Source: Cerrena zonata
Taxonomy: Eukaryota; Basidiomycota; Agaricomycetes; Polyporales; Cerrenaceae
Length of the DNA stretch: 64,000 nt
Direction of reading: 5' to 3'
Assembly (NCBI GenBank): GCA_038087015.1
Contig: JASBNA010000011.1
Location: 434,001 to 498,000 of the forward strand
Numbering within the stretch: position 1 is the first letter of the stretch; each line of letters begins with the position of its first letter. The position numbers were made by a program, and so were the translations under genes. The notes under the pieces are model-generated. The model saw only the letters and a program-made list of their open reading frames with translations. It was not told where the DNA came from and searched no databases. Below, in pieces: positions 35,109-46,878 of this stretch.

Positions 35109-35877
35109 GATCGTTAAAGGCGGAGCGAAACAAGGATGGACTCTGGCACTGTGTCGTTGATTTAAAGGGTATTAGCACGTTAATGGATCGTCCTGAGATC
35201 GATAATAGGCGATGCTCCAAGTTTCGATGGCATCTGTCCCAGGAACGAGTAGAATAAACGGTCTCCTGGCCTTCTGAGAAGGAAGCGGGGTCCCTGTGAG
35301 GAAAAATCGAGAACCGGAAGATTTGTGATCTAGATACGACAGCCTACTCCGTTTGGTCTCATCCCAATCCGGATCCATTGTGGTTGGAGTAAGCATGGCA
35401 CATCAAGACAGCTGTCAAGCAGCGCTACACCAATGATTCACGGGTTCTTTCCAGATTGCAAATATTATTGGGCGACGTTTTCAGAGGTGTGACTGCGGCG
35501 ATGCTTTCCATTGTGGCACAGGGATCATCTGAGAGTTTACAATGATTCTAGGGTGGAAGATTAAATGGTATGTGAACGTGATTCAGAAGAGTATCGGAGT
35601 AATCTCTGTTTACCGGATTTAACTCGCCCTCGTGTTGTCCAGGGAGGTGATACGAAATAGATTGAGCTTGTACATATGGGGATACAGCGGCATCGAGATT
35701 GAGCACTGTGTTATACCGACCTACGAACCGTTAATCGATCAGAAGCCCAATACGGAATACTACACAGACATTGGGACTGACTCAGGAAACTCCTTGGCAC
35801 TTCTTCGAGTCTCAGTGCAATTGATTCAGCAGAGGTAGTTACATGTTACATTCTTTCGTGATACTACGATTCCATCA
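35109..35877. other. Intergenic region
   Basis: About 0.77 kb. A minus frame 35396-35172 (74 codons) is not recognised and has no splice support; I do not call it a gene. Confidence 0.5.
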
Positions 35878-36817
35878 TTACGCAAGGAAATCGTCGACCA
35901 ACTTCATGTACTTCTCGCGTACTTCCCAGAACGGGCAGTGTGCTACGCCGTCCAGCGTAATCCATTTGATTTTGCTGATGTTGTCGAAGTAAGGTCGGAC
36001 GACAAAGTCTTGGGCAATGTCCATCGAGCCGTTTATCAACAAGGTCGGTGGACGAACGAGATGAAGGCGATCAATAATTGACCAGCCCTCCAACATCCTT
36101 CATAATCGTATAAAAGTCAATAAGTTGTTGAAAGAAAGAAGAGGAATATAATTACCCTGAACCGACAACAGCGGGGTTTCCTTCAGGTCCGAACACCCAC
36201 TCGAGAGAATCAACATATTCCTTGGGTCGAGGCTCGATAGGGCAATTATACACGCCTTGGAACTTTTCCAATGCAGGACGGTATCGCTCTGGATCTGCCA
36301 TACCATTTGCCAGGGCTTCTTGAATATCGGCAGGGAAGGTTTGCACCAACTGTTTCATTGACTCTTTCCACAGCGAGAACGCTGCGAGAGTGTTGGAAAG
36401 CACCATTTTTCGCAGTCCGGCAGGCTGCTTTCTGACTTCAAACTCGGTAGCAAGGATACCTCCCCAAGAATGACCATAGAGATCAAAAGACTCGGAGATA
36501 CCGAAGTATTTGAGAAGGTTCTCAAGCTCTTCAACGAAAATCTCAGCGGACCAAAACGTCTTCGGTTTGTCCTTGATATGCGTAGAGCGAGCATTGCCGA
36601 CTTGATCGTAGAAAATGGTTGGGATATTGGCGAGGGGAGTGAGATCTGACATGGGAATGAGATAGTCATGGGACATCCCAGGGCCGCCGTGTAGGACGAC
36701 GAGAGGTGTACGAGAGCTATTCTTGATGTCTCCGTACACCTTGTACCATGTCTGATACGTTTCTCCCTGGTAAGTGAAGTCAATAGTACCCTCTTCAGTC
36801 GGATTAATGGTGGCCAT
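35878..36817 (-). CDS. Proline iminopeptidase-like alpha/beta hydrolase
   Basis: 293 residues from two exons, 36817-36156 and 36097-35878. Alpha/beta-hydrolase of the proline iminopeptidase/amino-acid amidase family, which removes N-terminal residues from peptides or amides. Visible: oxyanion motif HGGPGMSHD, nucleophile elbow GHSWGG (catalytic Ser), the acid in NGSMDIAQD and the His in DGVAHCPFWE. No signal peptide, so probably cytosolic. Length is normal for the family and the catalytic triad is complete. It lies next to the UstYa/Gal80-like group; a peptidase would suit a peptide-processing cluster, but this is only context. Confidence 0.88.
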
Positions 36818-37416
36818 AATGGGGATAGCTATAGTGTGTGTTATGTTAGTAGCATATTGGGCAAGTAAAGGTTACAGCCCTACCTAGAAAGAATGGTCGA
36901 TCTGGGGTTCGGCAAGGCTTGAGACCACACCAAGACCGACGCTGGCTAATATGTAAAGTTCGTTGCAGATGATCATATTCCTAGCTGCCGGGACCAACGC
37001 GTTTGCATCAATATCGAAGCACAATGGGGACCGAACATCTCTGATGTCCACACGGAACCTCCATACTTCGCTGCGTACTATACGAAGCTCGACATCCCAA
37101 TTCGGAAGTTGGCCGCTGGCAGAGAAGTCTATTTTTAGATACTGTCTCTAGCGCTCAGCGCTCATGACCCTCCGAAAGTTATCTCCTTTTGTTTGAGACA
37201 TGGGTACAGTGCAACTAAATTCGGGATAGGCTATTCCTTTGTGCTGAACTCTACTTCGAGGGCTGTACAGAAAGTATGTACCGTATCTTCTGAGATAAAA
37301 TATTAACCTCCCTGGGGAGTCGGTCACACAGGATTGCCGCCTATTTCAACTTGACGTTAGCAGTTAAACGCTTCCGAGGGTGGATCCAGCATTACCAATT
37401 AGAAAACAGGGCTGCT
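36818..37416. other. Unassigned region between iminopeptidase and the next frame
   Basis: About 0.6 kb. The minus strand is open between about 37150 and 36960, but the translation matches nothing I know and lacks splice context. Confidence 0.35.
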
Positions 37417-37716
37417 TCACATAGTTGATACCGTTCCAGTATCAAAAATACCCGGACGAGCGAGGGTACCGATCTTGACCTTGTGGTGGCGGACGTCTCG
37501 AATTGCGAAAACCACATTGATAAACAAGACCAATGTCGTCAGGGAGCACAGAATGTACACCATCATAAGCATCCGTTTTGAGACGTGCTTTGTTGCTGAA
37601 TGGTCGAAACGACGTGAAGCCTCATCCATTTGGAACCTGACCAACGGATTAAACTCGGGGTCGTTCACATCGTCGTCGTGGGCGGAGCCTGCTAAAGCTG
37701 CATAGACGGGCTGCAT
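37417..37716 (-). CDS. Hypothetical single-pass membrane protein (99 aa)
   Basis: ATG at 37716-37714 (MQPVYAALAGSAHDDD) to a stop at 37417. An acidic start, then basic RMLMM before a hydrophobic span VYILCSLTTLVLFINVVFAI, then a short basic tail. UstYa-like proteins have such an N-terminal anchor, but no HxxHC motif follows, so it could be an anchor-only remnant of one. It sits just upstream of, and divergent from, UstYa-like 1. Confidence 0.3.
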   Translation of the reverse strand: MQPVYAALAGSAHDDDVNDPEFNPLVRFQMDEASRRFDHSATKHVSKRMLMMVYILCSLTTLVLFINVVFAIRDVRHHKVKIGTLARPGIFDTGTVSTM

Positions 37717-38045
37717 AACTAATAAAAAAGACGTGACTACTCTACGTATGGAACTCGATAATAGCTTACACACCTGTAGATTTTGCGAAATGATCGGTGT
37801 TGCAGAATGCAGCCCCATTCTCAGGTAATCTCACTTTTATTCTTACTGCTTGACCGTCTGGAACCGAATTCCGATACAGTGGCGTTTTGAAAAAGCGGTG
37901 GACAGATGTGCTTGATTGGAATGCTGATTCCCTGAAATTGGCAAAAGATTCCTTCTGCTCTTCCGGTTTGATCACACCGAACACCCAAAGTGATCAGCAC
38001 CATCATATCAGGAGTCCTCCCGCTACTCATCCGTATACTCAAGGA

Positions 38046-38747
38046 ATGCAAGGGCGACGACGCGAACGCATAGAACTGGCGACAGCCAGTCTGTTGTTCA
38101 TGCTGACTATCCTGATAACTCTACTACCGAAGGGTCCCAAACTACAGCCAGGTGGTAATCCCTCACTAACTCCTCATGCTTACGGTACGTCCCATAATAA
38201 TCCCGTTTCATTCAGTACGTCAAGACGTTATTTTAATGTAGCGCACGATACAGATGGGTCTCCTCGAATATGGGAAATCGGAGCTTTGGAAACTATACAC
38301 ATGGCCTACGAAGACACGGTACATTACTCCATTGAGACTCCTGTAGGGGAGTTAGAATGGAACGCGACTTTACCTACCGGGGGCGCTGTTATTCATTTGG
38401 GACCTCAACGTAGACCTTACACTGTTTCCCTGTTCCATCAACTTCGGTGCTTGAACATCATCCGAATATCGATCCTTGGGATTCACGACGACAGCTCGCC
38501 ACATAATGCAAGACCTGGTCGAGATTTGGTCGGCCATTGCATGAACTACCTGCGGCAGATGGTACTTTGCCGCACGGACACGAGATTGGAGTCGCTCAGG
38601 ACCATGTTCGGACGAGGGATTACCGTGTGGGATATTACCCATACGTGTAGGGATTGGACAACGGTTTACGAGGCTGCAGAAAGAAATTATAGAGAGTACA
38701 TGTCGGATGTAAATACTGGGACGTTATCTCCAGTGCCTCTACGTTGA
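38046..38747 (+). CDS. UstYa-family (DUF3328) protein 1, variant motif
   Basis: 233 residues from ATG 38046, single exon. N-terminal anchor ELATASLLFMLTILITLL, then the UstYa domain: TLPTGGAVIHLG, LFHQLRCLN, and GHCMNYLRQMVLC, then HTCRDWTTVYEAAERNY. Family members act in oxidative cyclisation of ribosomal peptides in ascomycetes; the conserved pair is HxxHC plus HCxDYLRQ-like. Here the second His of the first motif is Arg (HQLRC), so activity may be altered or lost. Upstream in-frame ATG at 37887 would add 53 unlikely residues before the anchor. Confidence 0.8.
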   Translation: MQGRRRERIELATASLLFMLTILITLLPKGPKLQPGGNPSLTPHAYGTSHNNPVSFSTSRRYFNVAHDTDGSPRIWEIGALETIHMAYEDTVHYSIETPVGELEWNATLPTGGAVIHLGPQRRPYTVSLFHQLRCLNIIRISILGIHDDSSPHNARPGRDLVGHCMNYLRQMVLCRTDTRLESLRTMFGRGITVWDITHTCRDWTTVYEAAERNYREYMSDVNTGTLSPVPLR

Positions 38748-38799
38748 AACACCGAGATTAGTACCCAACTACTTACAGCGAAGAGACAATTTACCTACC

Positions 38800-39484
38800 T
38801 CATACCGTATCATTCGACCACTTCGCATTGTTCTCATCCATGACATTATACCAAACACTCCAATCCCGACAGACATGTGTCGCACCAAACTTCTCTGCCG
38901 AGAAATCTCTATCTTCAAAATTCCCCCGTTCAAGAGTGAGATCCGGGTTACAGAGGATACTTTGGCGGATGTAGTTGAGACAATGCTGGATATGTCCAGC
39001 ATCGGGGACGCGTGTCTTTCCGAATGCAAGGTTCAATACGCGAAGACAATGTAGCTCGTGTGACATTGATGTATCAAACAGACGACCCTCGGGACCGAGT
39101 CGAACGTAGCCATAGGATGTAGAGGTGATGGAAAACCACTCCTTGTCGGAAGCTGCACCAAGCACTGGGTAATGTGTAGATTCCTCTACAGTTAGAACAG
39201 CAGGAGGTATTTCCGGAAGTGGGATCGGCAATTCTTCTGGGTGATCATGCCCTCTGTACGCTGCATGCCCGAGGTGTAAACATTTTCAGAAAGCTGAAAG
39301 AAAGAGGGCCATGCGTACAGAAAATGTTTTGTGTATCTTGAGTACGAGCCGATAAATGTGTCCAAATGTACCACGTATTGAGTATACAGGTAATCCCAAG
39401 TAACAGGGCAGTTGCTTTTCTCGTACTCGAACGGAATGGCCCCATCGTCAGGGCGTACCTCCAATTCCGCAGGGCTGCCACCAT
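38800..39484 (-). CDS. UstYa-family (DUF3328) protein 2
   Basis: Two exons: 39484-39319 (55 codons plus one base) and 39260-38800. Exon 1 gives MVAALRNWRY, a membrane anchor (ATALLLGITCILNTWYIWTH), and ends TQDTQNIF; the splice restores SYRGHDHPEELPIP. Exon 2 carries VRLGPEGRLFDTSMSHELHC and HIQHCLNYIRQSILC, the full HxxHC and HCxxYxRQ pair, then THVCRDWSVWYN. Both conserved motifs are intact. It is tail-to-tail with UstYa-like 1 (52 bp between stops) and divergent from UstYa-like 3. Confidence 0.86.
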
Positions 39485-39955
39485 GACTGACTCTGAAGAA
39501 AATCTTCCGTATCAAGTTCGGAGTTTCCTGTCCAAGACCTTCATCAGTAATTCTGATGCTCAATAGCTCTCCATATCATTTCCGTCCAGCCCATATAGAT
39601 TCCGTCAACATGTGAGTCTGAGCACGAAGAATCGCGTATTTCATGGATCTGTACCTGTGCTCAACAAGAAAGTATCATACAAACCATGATGATCTCGCCA
39701 CGCATCGTGCGGAAAGGTACCGCGATGCTCCACTGGGGATCTGAGACCGGAGGTAAGGAACACAGTGAGAATAATTTTTGAAATGTCTGGTAAGCGCATG
39801 GACGATCAACCGCCCATAACATTTACGACGTCCGGCGTTGCCGACTAAGTATTTTTTTTCACCTGCTCGTTGGTCATTTCAGCTGTGTCAACTAAGTTTG
39901 ATAAAACATACCTATCCACTGTAAGATTCGATAAATATGATCTAAGGTCACTCGC
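39485..39955. promoter_or_regulatory. Divergent promoter between UstYa-like 2 and 3
   Basis: 470 bp between divergent start codons, with no coding sequence. A shared bidirectional promoter is plausible; no specific site recognised. Confidence 0.4.
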
Positions 39956-40667
39956 ATGCGAGCGCGTTACCCCTACCACAGTTCCACTATGCCATCCAAT
40001 TCGTATTACTTAGTCCCTACGAGGGCTGTGCATTCTGGCATATTCGTCCTCCTTCTGTCCCTCGTTTTTGGTGTTCTGAACGCTGTCATCAGAACATCGA
40101 GCAAGCAAGGTAGCTACAAATGGCAACGTACACGTCTATAAGCTCAAGAAATTAGGTAGTTTAGTGGACACAGTACTGGACGGACGTCTTACCAGCATAC
40201 CCCTTATCCCCAATCCTGTTGCTCTCAAATATGAAGAGATCGGGTACGCCCCCGAAGACGACAGTATTGACTGGGACGCCATAGTGCCCCCTGGTCGTGG
40301 CTTCATTCGATATGACGAAGGAGGAGAAGAAAAGTACTACGCAGCGACGTTATACCACCAGATCCACTGCCTGAATAACTTGGAAGCAGTTTTCAGAGCG
40401 TACAGAAATGGATCGGCGCTTCACGTCGACGCTCACCTCATGCATTGTTTCGGTTACTTGCGACAGTTGGTTTTGTGCGCCGCTGACACTACGTTGGAAC
40501 CTAGCGAGACTGTGGTAAATCGACATGGGCAGGTGCGGCATATAGTGTTCGGGACAGGAGCGATGCATCAGTGTCGAGACTGGAGACAGGTGTGGGACTA
40601 TGCTGCTGAGAATTATCAGACATGGAAGGACAAGGATTACTATGCCATTGCTGGACATTCACGATGA
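39956..40667 (+). CDS. UstYa-family (DUF3328) protein 3
   Basis: 221 residues from exons 39956-40109 and 40156-40667. Membrane anchor SGIFVLLLSLVFGVLNAVI in exon 1, then VDTVLDGRLTSIPLI. Domain motifs: ATLYHQIHCLNNLE (HxxHC), HLMHCFGYLRQLVLC, HQCRDWRQVWDYAAENY. Both motif pairs are intact, as in UstYa-like 2. An ATG at 39989 is an alternative start. Confidence 0.87.
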
Positions 40668-40800
40668 TGCTTTTCGTGTATAGTTTGGAGAAGCACGTAA
40701 TATTCTTGGGGAGCATGGTTATTTAATGGACATCTACGACATGCTGATAGAAGTATGAGTCAATATTCCGAAGATAACGGTGTGAAACTTACAATGTTAA

Positions 40801-42139
40801 TCAAAGCAAGGTGATCTTCCTTCCCTCCTTGATACTGGTCAATGTCGCATCAAGAACACGATGTATCCTAACAGCGTCATCGATAGTTGTGTACTTTCCT
40901 TCGTTGCCTTTGGTATATTCGTACCAAGCCTTTGCGGTATTTCCCAACTTGTCTAACTCAGTCTCCTCTACCGGCACCTCGATTCCATTCAGTAAGAGTG
41001 TCTTCTCCGCCACAGACATGAAACCGCCGAAAACAGGGCCATCCTGCTCGCGATGCAACAACTCGATAGTCCCATCTTCACCGTCGATCACCCATCGGAA
41101 GATCGTACGACCTTTGTATTTATCACCTACGAGAGGGAGCCCGGCACGACAGTGAAGGTTGATAAAGGCACCCTCAGCGTACAGTTTACCCGAAAGTGTA
41201 CCCGAAATGGAGATCTGGTCGTGAGGAGGGTTGTTCACGGTTTCACCAGTGGGGTTTCCTTCTGCATCGACAACGGTCGTAATGGGATAGTTATGACTAC
41301 CGGCACCTGTCACCTCACGGAAATCTCCCAATACATCTATGACGGCGGCGAGATTGTGACCAACGGGGATCGTAAGTGGAGTGGCACCTATTATCATACA
41401 TTGGTTAGCGTGATAATGGAGAACGAAGGGTCTAACTATAATACCATTGGTAGCGTCAGCAACATAGCTATGACCAGACAATACCGTAGGTCCCCAGAAG
41501 GCGGCTTCGGCGGAGGTTGCAGTCATGATCTAGCAGAAGTCAGATTTCTCAGATTCTCAAAGTATGAGTAGGCTTGGACATACAATAGAAGTTGACAAAA
41601 CCCGACCGATTTTGCCTGTCTCAAGGAGTCCCTTGACCTAGTATGGTGTTATATGATCAGCAACGACACATAAAGTGAGAAAGCATCACTTCATTCACCT
41701 TCTTGACTGTCGCACTCTGATTAGCCTGCGCCCCGACTAGAGATCGAACTCCTTTCTTCTTAATCAATTCTGCGATCTTTAATGTTTCTGCAAAGGTCTT
41801 CCCTGGGGTCCACTCGATGAAGATGTCTTTCCCCGCATCGACTGCAGGAACGAGCGCTTCGAAATGTGTAGGCATCCGCACCGAGATGACGACCATGTCA
41901 ACATTGGGATCATTCGCGATCTGATCCTTTCCGTCCGGGAGGAAGTAAGGTGTAACAGTGTGTCCAAGTTGCTCGGAATACTTCTCTGAAGCAGCTTTCG
42001 CAGATTCCTGAGACGTCGTACACAAGGCAGTGATGATGTATTTATCAGAAAGAGTTGGATGGAGGAGAGGTGGGACAAGAGCCGCGGAAGCCCAGCCTTT
42101 GGACGAAAGGCCAATTATTCCGAGTCGAATGGGTGCCAT
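40801..42139 (-). CDS. Gal80-like protein 1 (Gfo/Idh/MocA fold)
   Basis: Starts MAPIRLGIIGLSSKGWAS at 42139, several short introns, stops at 40801. The N-terminal Rossmann half has VDMVVISVRMPTHFEALVP and DIFIEWTPGKTFAETL; the C-terminal half has HDQISISGTLSGK, then GEDGTIELLHREQDG and TTIDDAVRIHRVLDATL. The layout (PIRxGxxGL..KGWA, VEW in place of the catalytic EKP, HxxxxSGTL, DAxxxHR) is that of yeast Gal80, a regulator built on this dehydrogenase fold that lacks the catalytic Lys. It could be a regulator or a divergent oxidoreductase. First of three tandem copies on the same strand. Confidence 0.82.
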
Positions 42140-42865
42140 GATTGTTGGTATATACGGCGATTCGTTGTAGGTGCTTAAATAGGCTGGATAGGAGAGGTCA
42201 AATATCAGCTTTGTAATCAAATGGATATGTCATGCTAAAGTCGAATTAGCATGGAGAACAGAGTGGATCCAAGCGTGAGAAATACCAGACAATCCTTTGT
42301 ATGCTCTGAAGGATTGCGACTAGTACTCAGGTTCTGATGTCCCAACGTCGAAACCCAAGGAAGACGTAAAGGACTCGTCTTTCTGTCTGACTAAGACGCC
42401 GAGTATTCGGTATACCGATACCTATGAATGTGCTCGGGTCAAGTTCAGCTGTGTATACTGATTAGATAATGCAATATTCAGACTAAGATCGCTCACTACC
42501 AGGACGAAGAGCATCCACTTGGCTTTGTCAGATGCCGATATAGTGGCTTATCAAGCAACACATATTTCAACCAGGAACTCTAGTCTCTGATTGCGATCAT
42601 CTATTTCATATGTTGCAACACACAATGAATACACGATCCCCCGCATGCAAATAAGTACTTACTTCGCGTTGTTGCAGCCCAGCAATAGATCGGTTATGAG
42701 CATGAATGAAGAACTTGCGAATGATTGGTTTTTGGGATATATAGAATATGAAGTCTTCTGAAGGACACAGCTACTATTACACGATATATTTGTACTTGAC
42801 ATTTTACAACATCTATCCGAGAAAGTCAGTGAAGAGCTTCCAGGAATCGAGGAGAGCATACCGTA
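42140..42865. other. Spacer between Gal80-like 1 and 2
   Basis: About 0.73 kb with no supportable gene: promoter of copy 1 and 3' flank of copy 2. Confidence 0.5.
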
Positions 42866-44183
42866 TCAAATCAAATAAACTTTCCTTCCCTTTTTGATGC
42901 TGGTTAGTGTGGCATCTAGAACACGGTGGATCCTCATGGCATCGTCGATAGTCGTATACTTCCCCTGTTCACCTTTAGAGAACTCATCCCAAGCCTTTGC
43001 CGTATTTCCCAACTTGTCCAGCTCAGTCTCTTCAACGAGTACCTCGTCTCCGTTCAGCAAAACAGTCTTCTCCGTCATGGAGATGAAACAACCTAGTACA
43101 CCATCTTGTTCGCGATGAACTAGTTCAATCGTTCCATCTTCGCCGTCAATCACCCATCGGAACAATGTACGACCTTTGTCCTTGGAACGAAGACCAGCGC
43201 GACAGTGAATGTTGATGAAAGCACCTTCAGCATAAGGTTTCCCTGAAAGTATCCCCGAAATAGCGACCTGATCATGGGGAGGGTTGTGCAGAGTTCCACC
43301 AGTTGGCTTTCCCTCTGCGTCTACGAGAATCGCAGTAGGATAGTTTATGGAACCAGCGCCCATCACTTCACGGAGGTCTCCTAATATATCTGTTACTGCC
43401 ACAAGAAGGTGACCAACAGCTATAGAAAGCGGAGTGGCGCCTGTACAACTGATTAATGACATAGCGAAACAAGAAGTTTGAGTGTGATACCATTGGTTAT
43501 CTCAGCACCGTATGAAAGACTAGCTGACACGAAGGGTCCCCAAAAGTAGCCCTCACTACCCCCTGCGGAGAAGATCTAGCGGTTGGTTAGTTACGAGCGT
43601 TGGCATGACTGAAATTACACTTACAATAGACGTCGACAAAACTCGACCAATCTTCCCTGCCTCAAGTAATCCCTTGACCTGGTGTTAACGTTATATAGTC
43701 AGAAATAGTGCTGTCAGCAGAGGTGATCACCGATGTACTGACCTTCTTCACTGACGCACTCTGATTAGCTTGCCCTCCGACCAAGCAGCGAACACCTTTC
43801 TTCTTGATCAATTCGGCGATCTTTAGAGTCTCCGCAAAGCCATTCCCGGGAGTCCACTCGACGAAGATATCTTTCCCCGCCTCGATCGCGGGAACGATCG
43901 CTTCGAAGTGTGTTGGCATCCGCACGGAGACGACAACCATATCAACGTTGGGATCATTTGCGATTTGATCTTTTCCATCCGGAAGGAAGTAAGGTGTAAC
44001 AGTATGCCCAAACTGCTCGGAATACTTCTCTGAAGCAGCTTTCGCAGATTCCTGAGACGTCGTACACAAGGCAGTGATGATGTATTTATCAGAGAGCGTA
44101 GGATGAAGTAGAGGTGGAACGAGAGAGGAGGCAGCCCAACCTCTGGACGACAGGCCGATTATCCCGAGTCGAATTGGTGCCAT
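42866..44183 (-). CDS. Gal80-like protein 2 (Gfo/Idh/MocA fold)
   Basis: Starts MAPIRLGIIGLSSRGWAA at 44183 and stops at 42866; intron pattern as in copy 1. N-terminal halves of copies 1 and 2 are nearly identical, including an 80-bp stretch with no base change (44014-44093 and 41970-42049). Motifs: VDMVVVSVRMPTHFEAIVP, DIFVEWTPGNGFAE, HDQVAISGILSGKPYAEG, TTIDDAMRIHRVLDATL. As in copy 1 the EKP lysine is replaced (EWTPG). Confidence 0.82.
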
Positions 44184-44956
44184 TTGAACGATACTTGACA
44201 ATCAGACTACCATAGAACTGCACTCAGTCGCGAGTGTTTAAATACTTTCGTGGGTGACCATGACTTGGGTGTGTTTGTCAGCAGAGGTACTGGCCGTGGG
44301 TCACGGAGTTTGCGACACTATGATGTCAATAGTATTGGGACTGCCTGTGAACTCACAATAACCACTCCAGGAGTTTCGCGGAGATGATCGATGATTCTGA
44401 AGTCTTTTGAAAACCGCGTGGGAAATACCACTACCCTGACAGCATTTTCGATGTGTAGAAGTCTAAGAAGAGTGCAGCAACGCAGTCTGATATGGCCGAG
44501 TAGAATATTGTCAATCCTTGGCAGCCAAATCGAATCATTGTCAAGAGTCGAGGGATATGCGAAAGCCAAGCCTTTGCTTTGAGTATGTTCGATCACCCAT
44601 GGTAAGGATGAAGTGCGCAATCCGGGATTGGTAATTAAGACGCGGCTAGAACTGCCAGGATCTGAGAATAAGTATACTCCCTTGGTCATATCAGACCGCA
44701 TATCTTCTTACTAAGCCGAAATATCTATATTGCCACTACTAAGCAAATCAAAGCGCCATAAGCTTTAGCAGGCTCTCTACAGCATATACAGAACTCACAG
44801 TCACAGCCATACGAAGAGTTGATAGAACTGTCATTTTATTTCTACTTTTACCACCACTTTCGCCCTCCATTCTATACAGATTCTTCCTTCGTATCGCCCA
44901 TAGTACATGATGAATCATGAGTCAATCCCATTTGGTATCGGTACAAGTATGCTAGG
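44184..44956. other. Spacer between Gal80-like 2 and 3
   Basis: About 0.77 kb. A minus frame 44701-44318 (127 codons) is open but unrecognised and lacks splice or family support. Confidence 0.45.
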
Positions 44957-46286
44957 TCATGTCAACGTAACCCTCCTCCCCTCCTGAATGCTCTGCAATG
45001 CTGCATCCAACACACGATGGATTCGCACAGCATCATCAATCGTTGTGTAGCTCCCATCATCACCCTTCGCAAACTCAAACCAGGCCTTACCCTCGTTACC
45101 CAACAAATTTAGCTCGTTCTGTTCCCAAGGTACCTCCTTGCCATTCAGAAAAACGTTCTTCTCCGTCATTGAGATGTAACAGCCGATCTCCCCGTCTTGT
45201 TCTCTCTGAGAAACTTCTATTGCGCCATCTTCTCCGTCGATAATCCATTTGAATAGCGTCCGGCCTTCGCCTTTCTCTCCCGGATTTTTGAGTAGAGCGG
45301 AGCGACAATGAATGTTCACGAAAGCGCCTTCTGCATAGGGCTTTCCAGAGAGAATACCGGAAACGGATACTTGGTCATGTGTAGTGCTTTTGATGGTTTT
45401 GCCTGTCGGCTGATTATGGTCATCGACAAGCATGGGTTCAGGGAACCGAATCGTCCCTGCAGCAGTAACCTCGGTGAAATCACCAAGTGCATCGGTGAGC
45501 GCAACCAGATTATGACCAACTGGGATCGTGAGAAGTGTAGCACCTGATGGGACGTATATTAGCTATATCAGGCTGTAAAAGCAATTTATATCGCCTACCA
45601 TTGTTAATGTCTGCACCGTATGGGTCCTTGGCAGCGATACGAGGTCCCCAAAACTTGAAATCTCCTGAACCCCCACTGCCGAACACCTGTAATGCACGTA
45701 TTATTAGAATGAGTTAGCTTGAAAACAGGCCCTTACCATCGTAGAAGACATTACTCTTCCTATCTTTCCGTCTTCCAGCAATTGCTTTGCCTAGATATCT
45801 GATGTTAGACCGTTCGCCGTTTTTAATCTATCACATGATACGCACCACTTTCAAAGCAGCACTTTGTTTCGCCTGTCCACCCACGAGACATCGTACACCT
45901 CTCTTCTTGATCATTTCCGCGATCTTCAATGTCTCGGCGTAGCCATTCCCGGGAGTCCACTCGATAAAAAGATCTTTCCCGGCTTCTATCGCAGGAGTGA
46001 CAAGTTTCAAGTGAAGAGGCATCTTCACGGTGATCGCTATCATGTCGACGTTAGCATCGTTCGAAATTTGTTCAGGACCATTCGGGCCATAGTAGGCTTT
46101 GATGTCGTGTCCGAACTGTTTAGAATACTTCTCTGCAGTAGTAATGGCAGAAGTCTGAGACGAGGTGCATATAGCTGTAATGGTATATTTATCGGAGAGA
46201 AGTGGATGGAGGAGAGGGGGGACGAGAGCCGCTGCCGCCCAGCCAGTGGAAGAAAGACCGATGAAGCCGAGTCGAATGGGAGCCAT
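44957..46286 (-). CDS. Gal80-like protein 3 (Gfo/Idh/MocA fold)
   Basis: Starts MAPIRLGFIGLSSTGWAA at 46286 and stops at 44957. It is the most diverged of the trio: AICTSSQTSAITTAEKY, VDMIAITVKMPLHLKLVTP, DLFIEWTPGNGYAETL, then HDQVSVSGILSGKPYAEGAF, EDGAIEVSQREQDG and TTIDDAVRIHRVLDAAL. Same gene structure and orientation as copies 1 and 2, so it arose by tandem duplication before the 1/2 split or conversion. Confidence 0.82.
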
Positions 46287-46878
46287 GAATACTGCAAGTT
46301 AGAACACTAAAGAGACCAGTTAAAAGAAACAATTAGTGGTTATATATCGTGAGTCGTCCTATCACCCACGATCCTCTCGGTATATTGAAGATACAGAAAC
46401 CGTGCCATCTTTTGTCTTGAGTATCTCGACTGCTACTCTAAGAGTGAAGCAGACGTCCGTGAGAGCTGGAACATATGATTTCCCAGTCGATATTTGGTAT
46501 CATCTCATGCAGTCGGTATACATTGATAATACTAATCTGGAGGTGGCACCACAAAGTTTGAGTCGGGCGTTTGAGTCGCCTAAACAAGAAAGACAGCTTC
46601 CAAAAACACTAGGGGCGAGTCGATAGAACAGCATACAAATCAATCCTGACCGGAGATATTATATCTAATGGAAGTTCTATAATGACGTCGATCATGTCAT
46701 TGCTGATCGATTGGGAGGTACTCACCTACATCACGCTATTTGTCTATTGTTCGATTAACATAGAAACAACTGTAGGAAATGTATTATTCTCTTGTTCGTC
46801 CCAATCAGCGCTATATTATGTTTCGCGATGAGGCCTCCTCTGGAGTAACGACTTGCTTAATAACGACGGGTAGAACTC
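46287..46878. other. Intergenic region
   Basis: About 0.6 kb with no supportable gene; a plus frame 46336-46626 is unrecognised. Confidence 0.45.

Noticed and set aside
35172..35396. 74-codon minus frame upstream of the seven-TM gene
   Set aside because: No homology recognised and no regulatory or splice evidence.
36960..37150. Open minus-strand stretch as a further UstYa or oxidoreductase exon
   Set aside because: No HxxHC or other motif and no flanking splice sites that extend it.
37740..37984. Upstream exon for the 99-aa membrane protein on minus (up to 37984)
   Set aside because: The frame starts with GTG preceded by an in-frame stop and has no ATG; probably 5' untranslated sequence.
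37887..38045. Upstream extension of UstYa-like 1 to the ATG at 37887
   Set aside because: It would put 53 poorly supported residues ahead of the membrane anchor; family members begin close to the anchor.
44318..44701. 127-codon minus frame in the Gal80-like spacer
   Set aside because: No recognised motif and no splice context; left unannotated.
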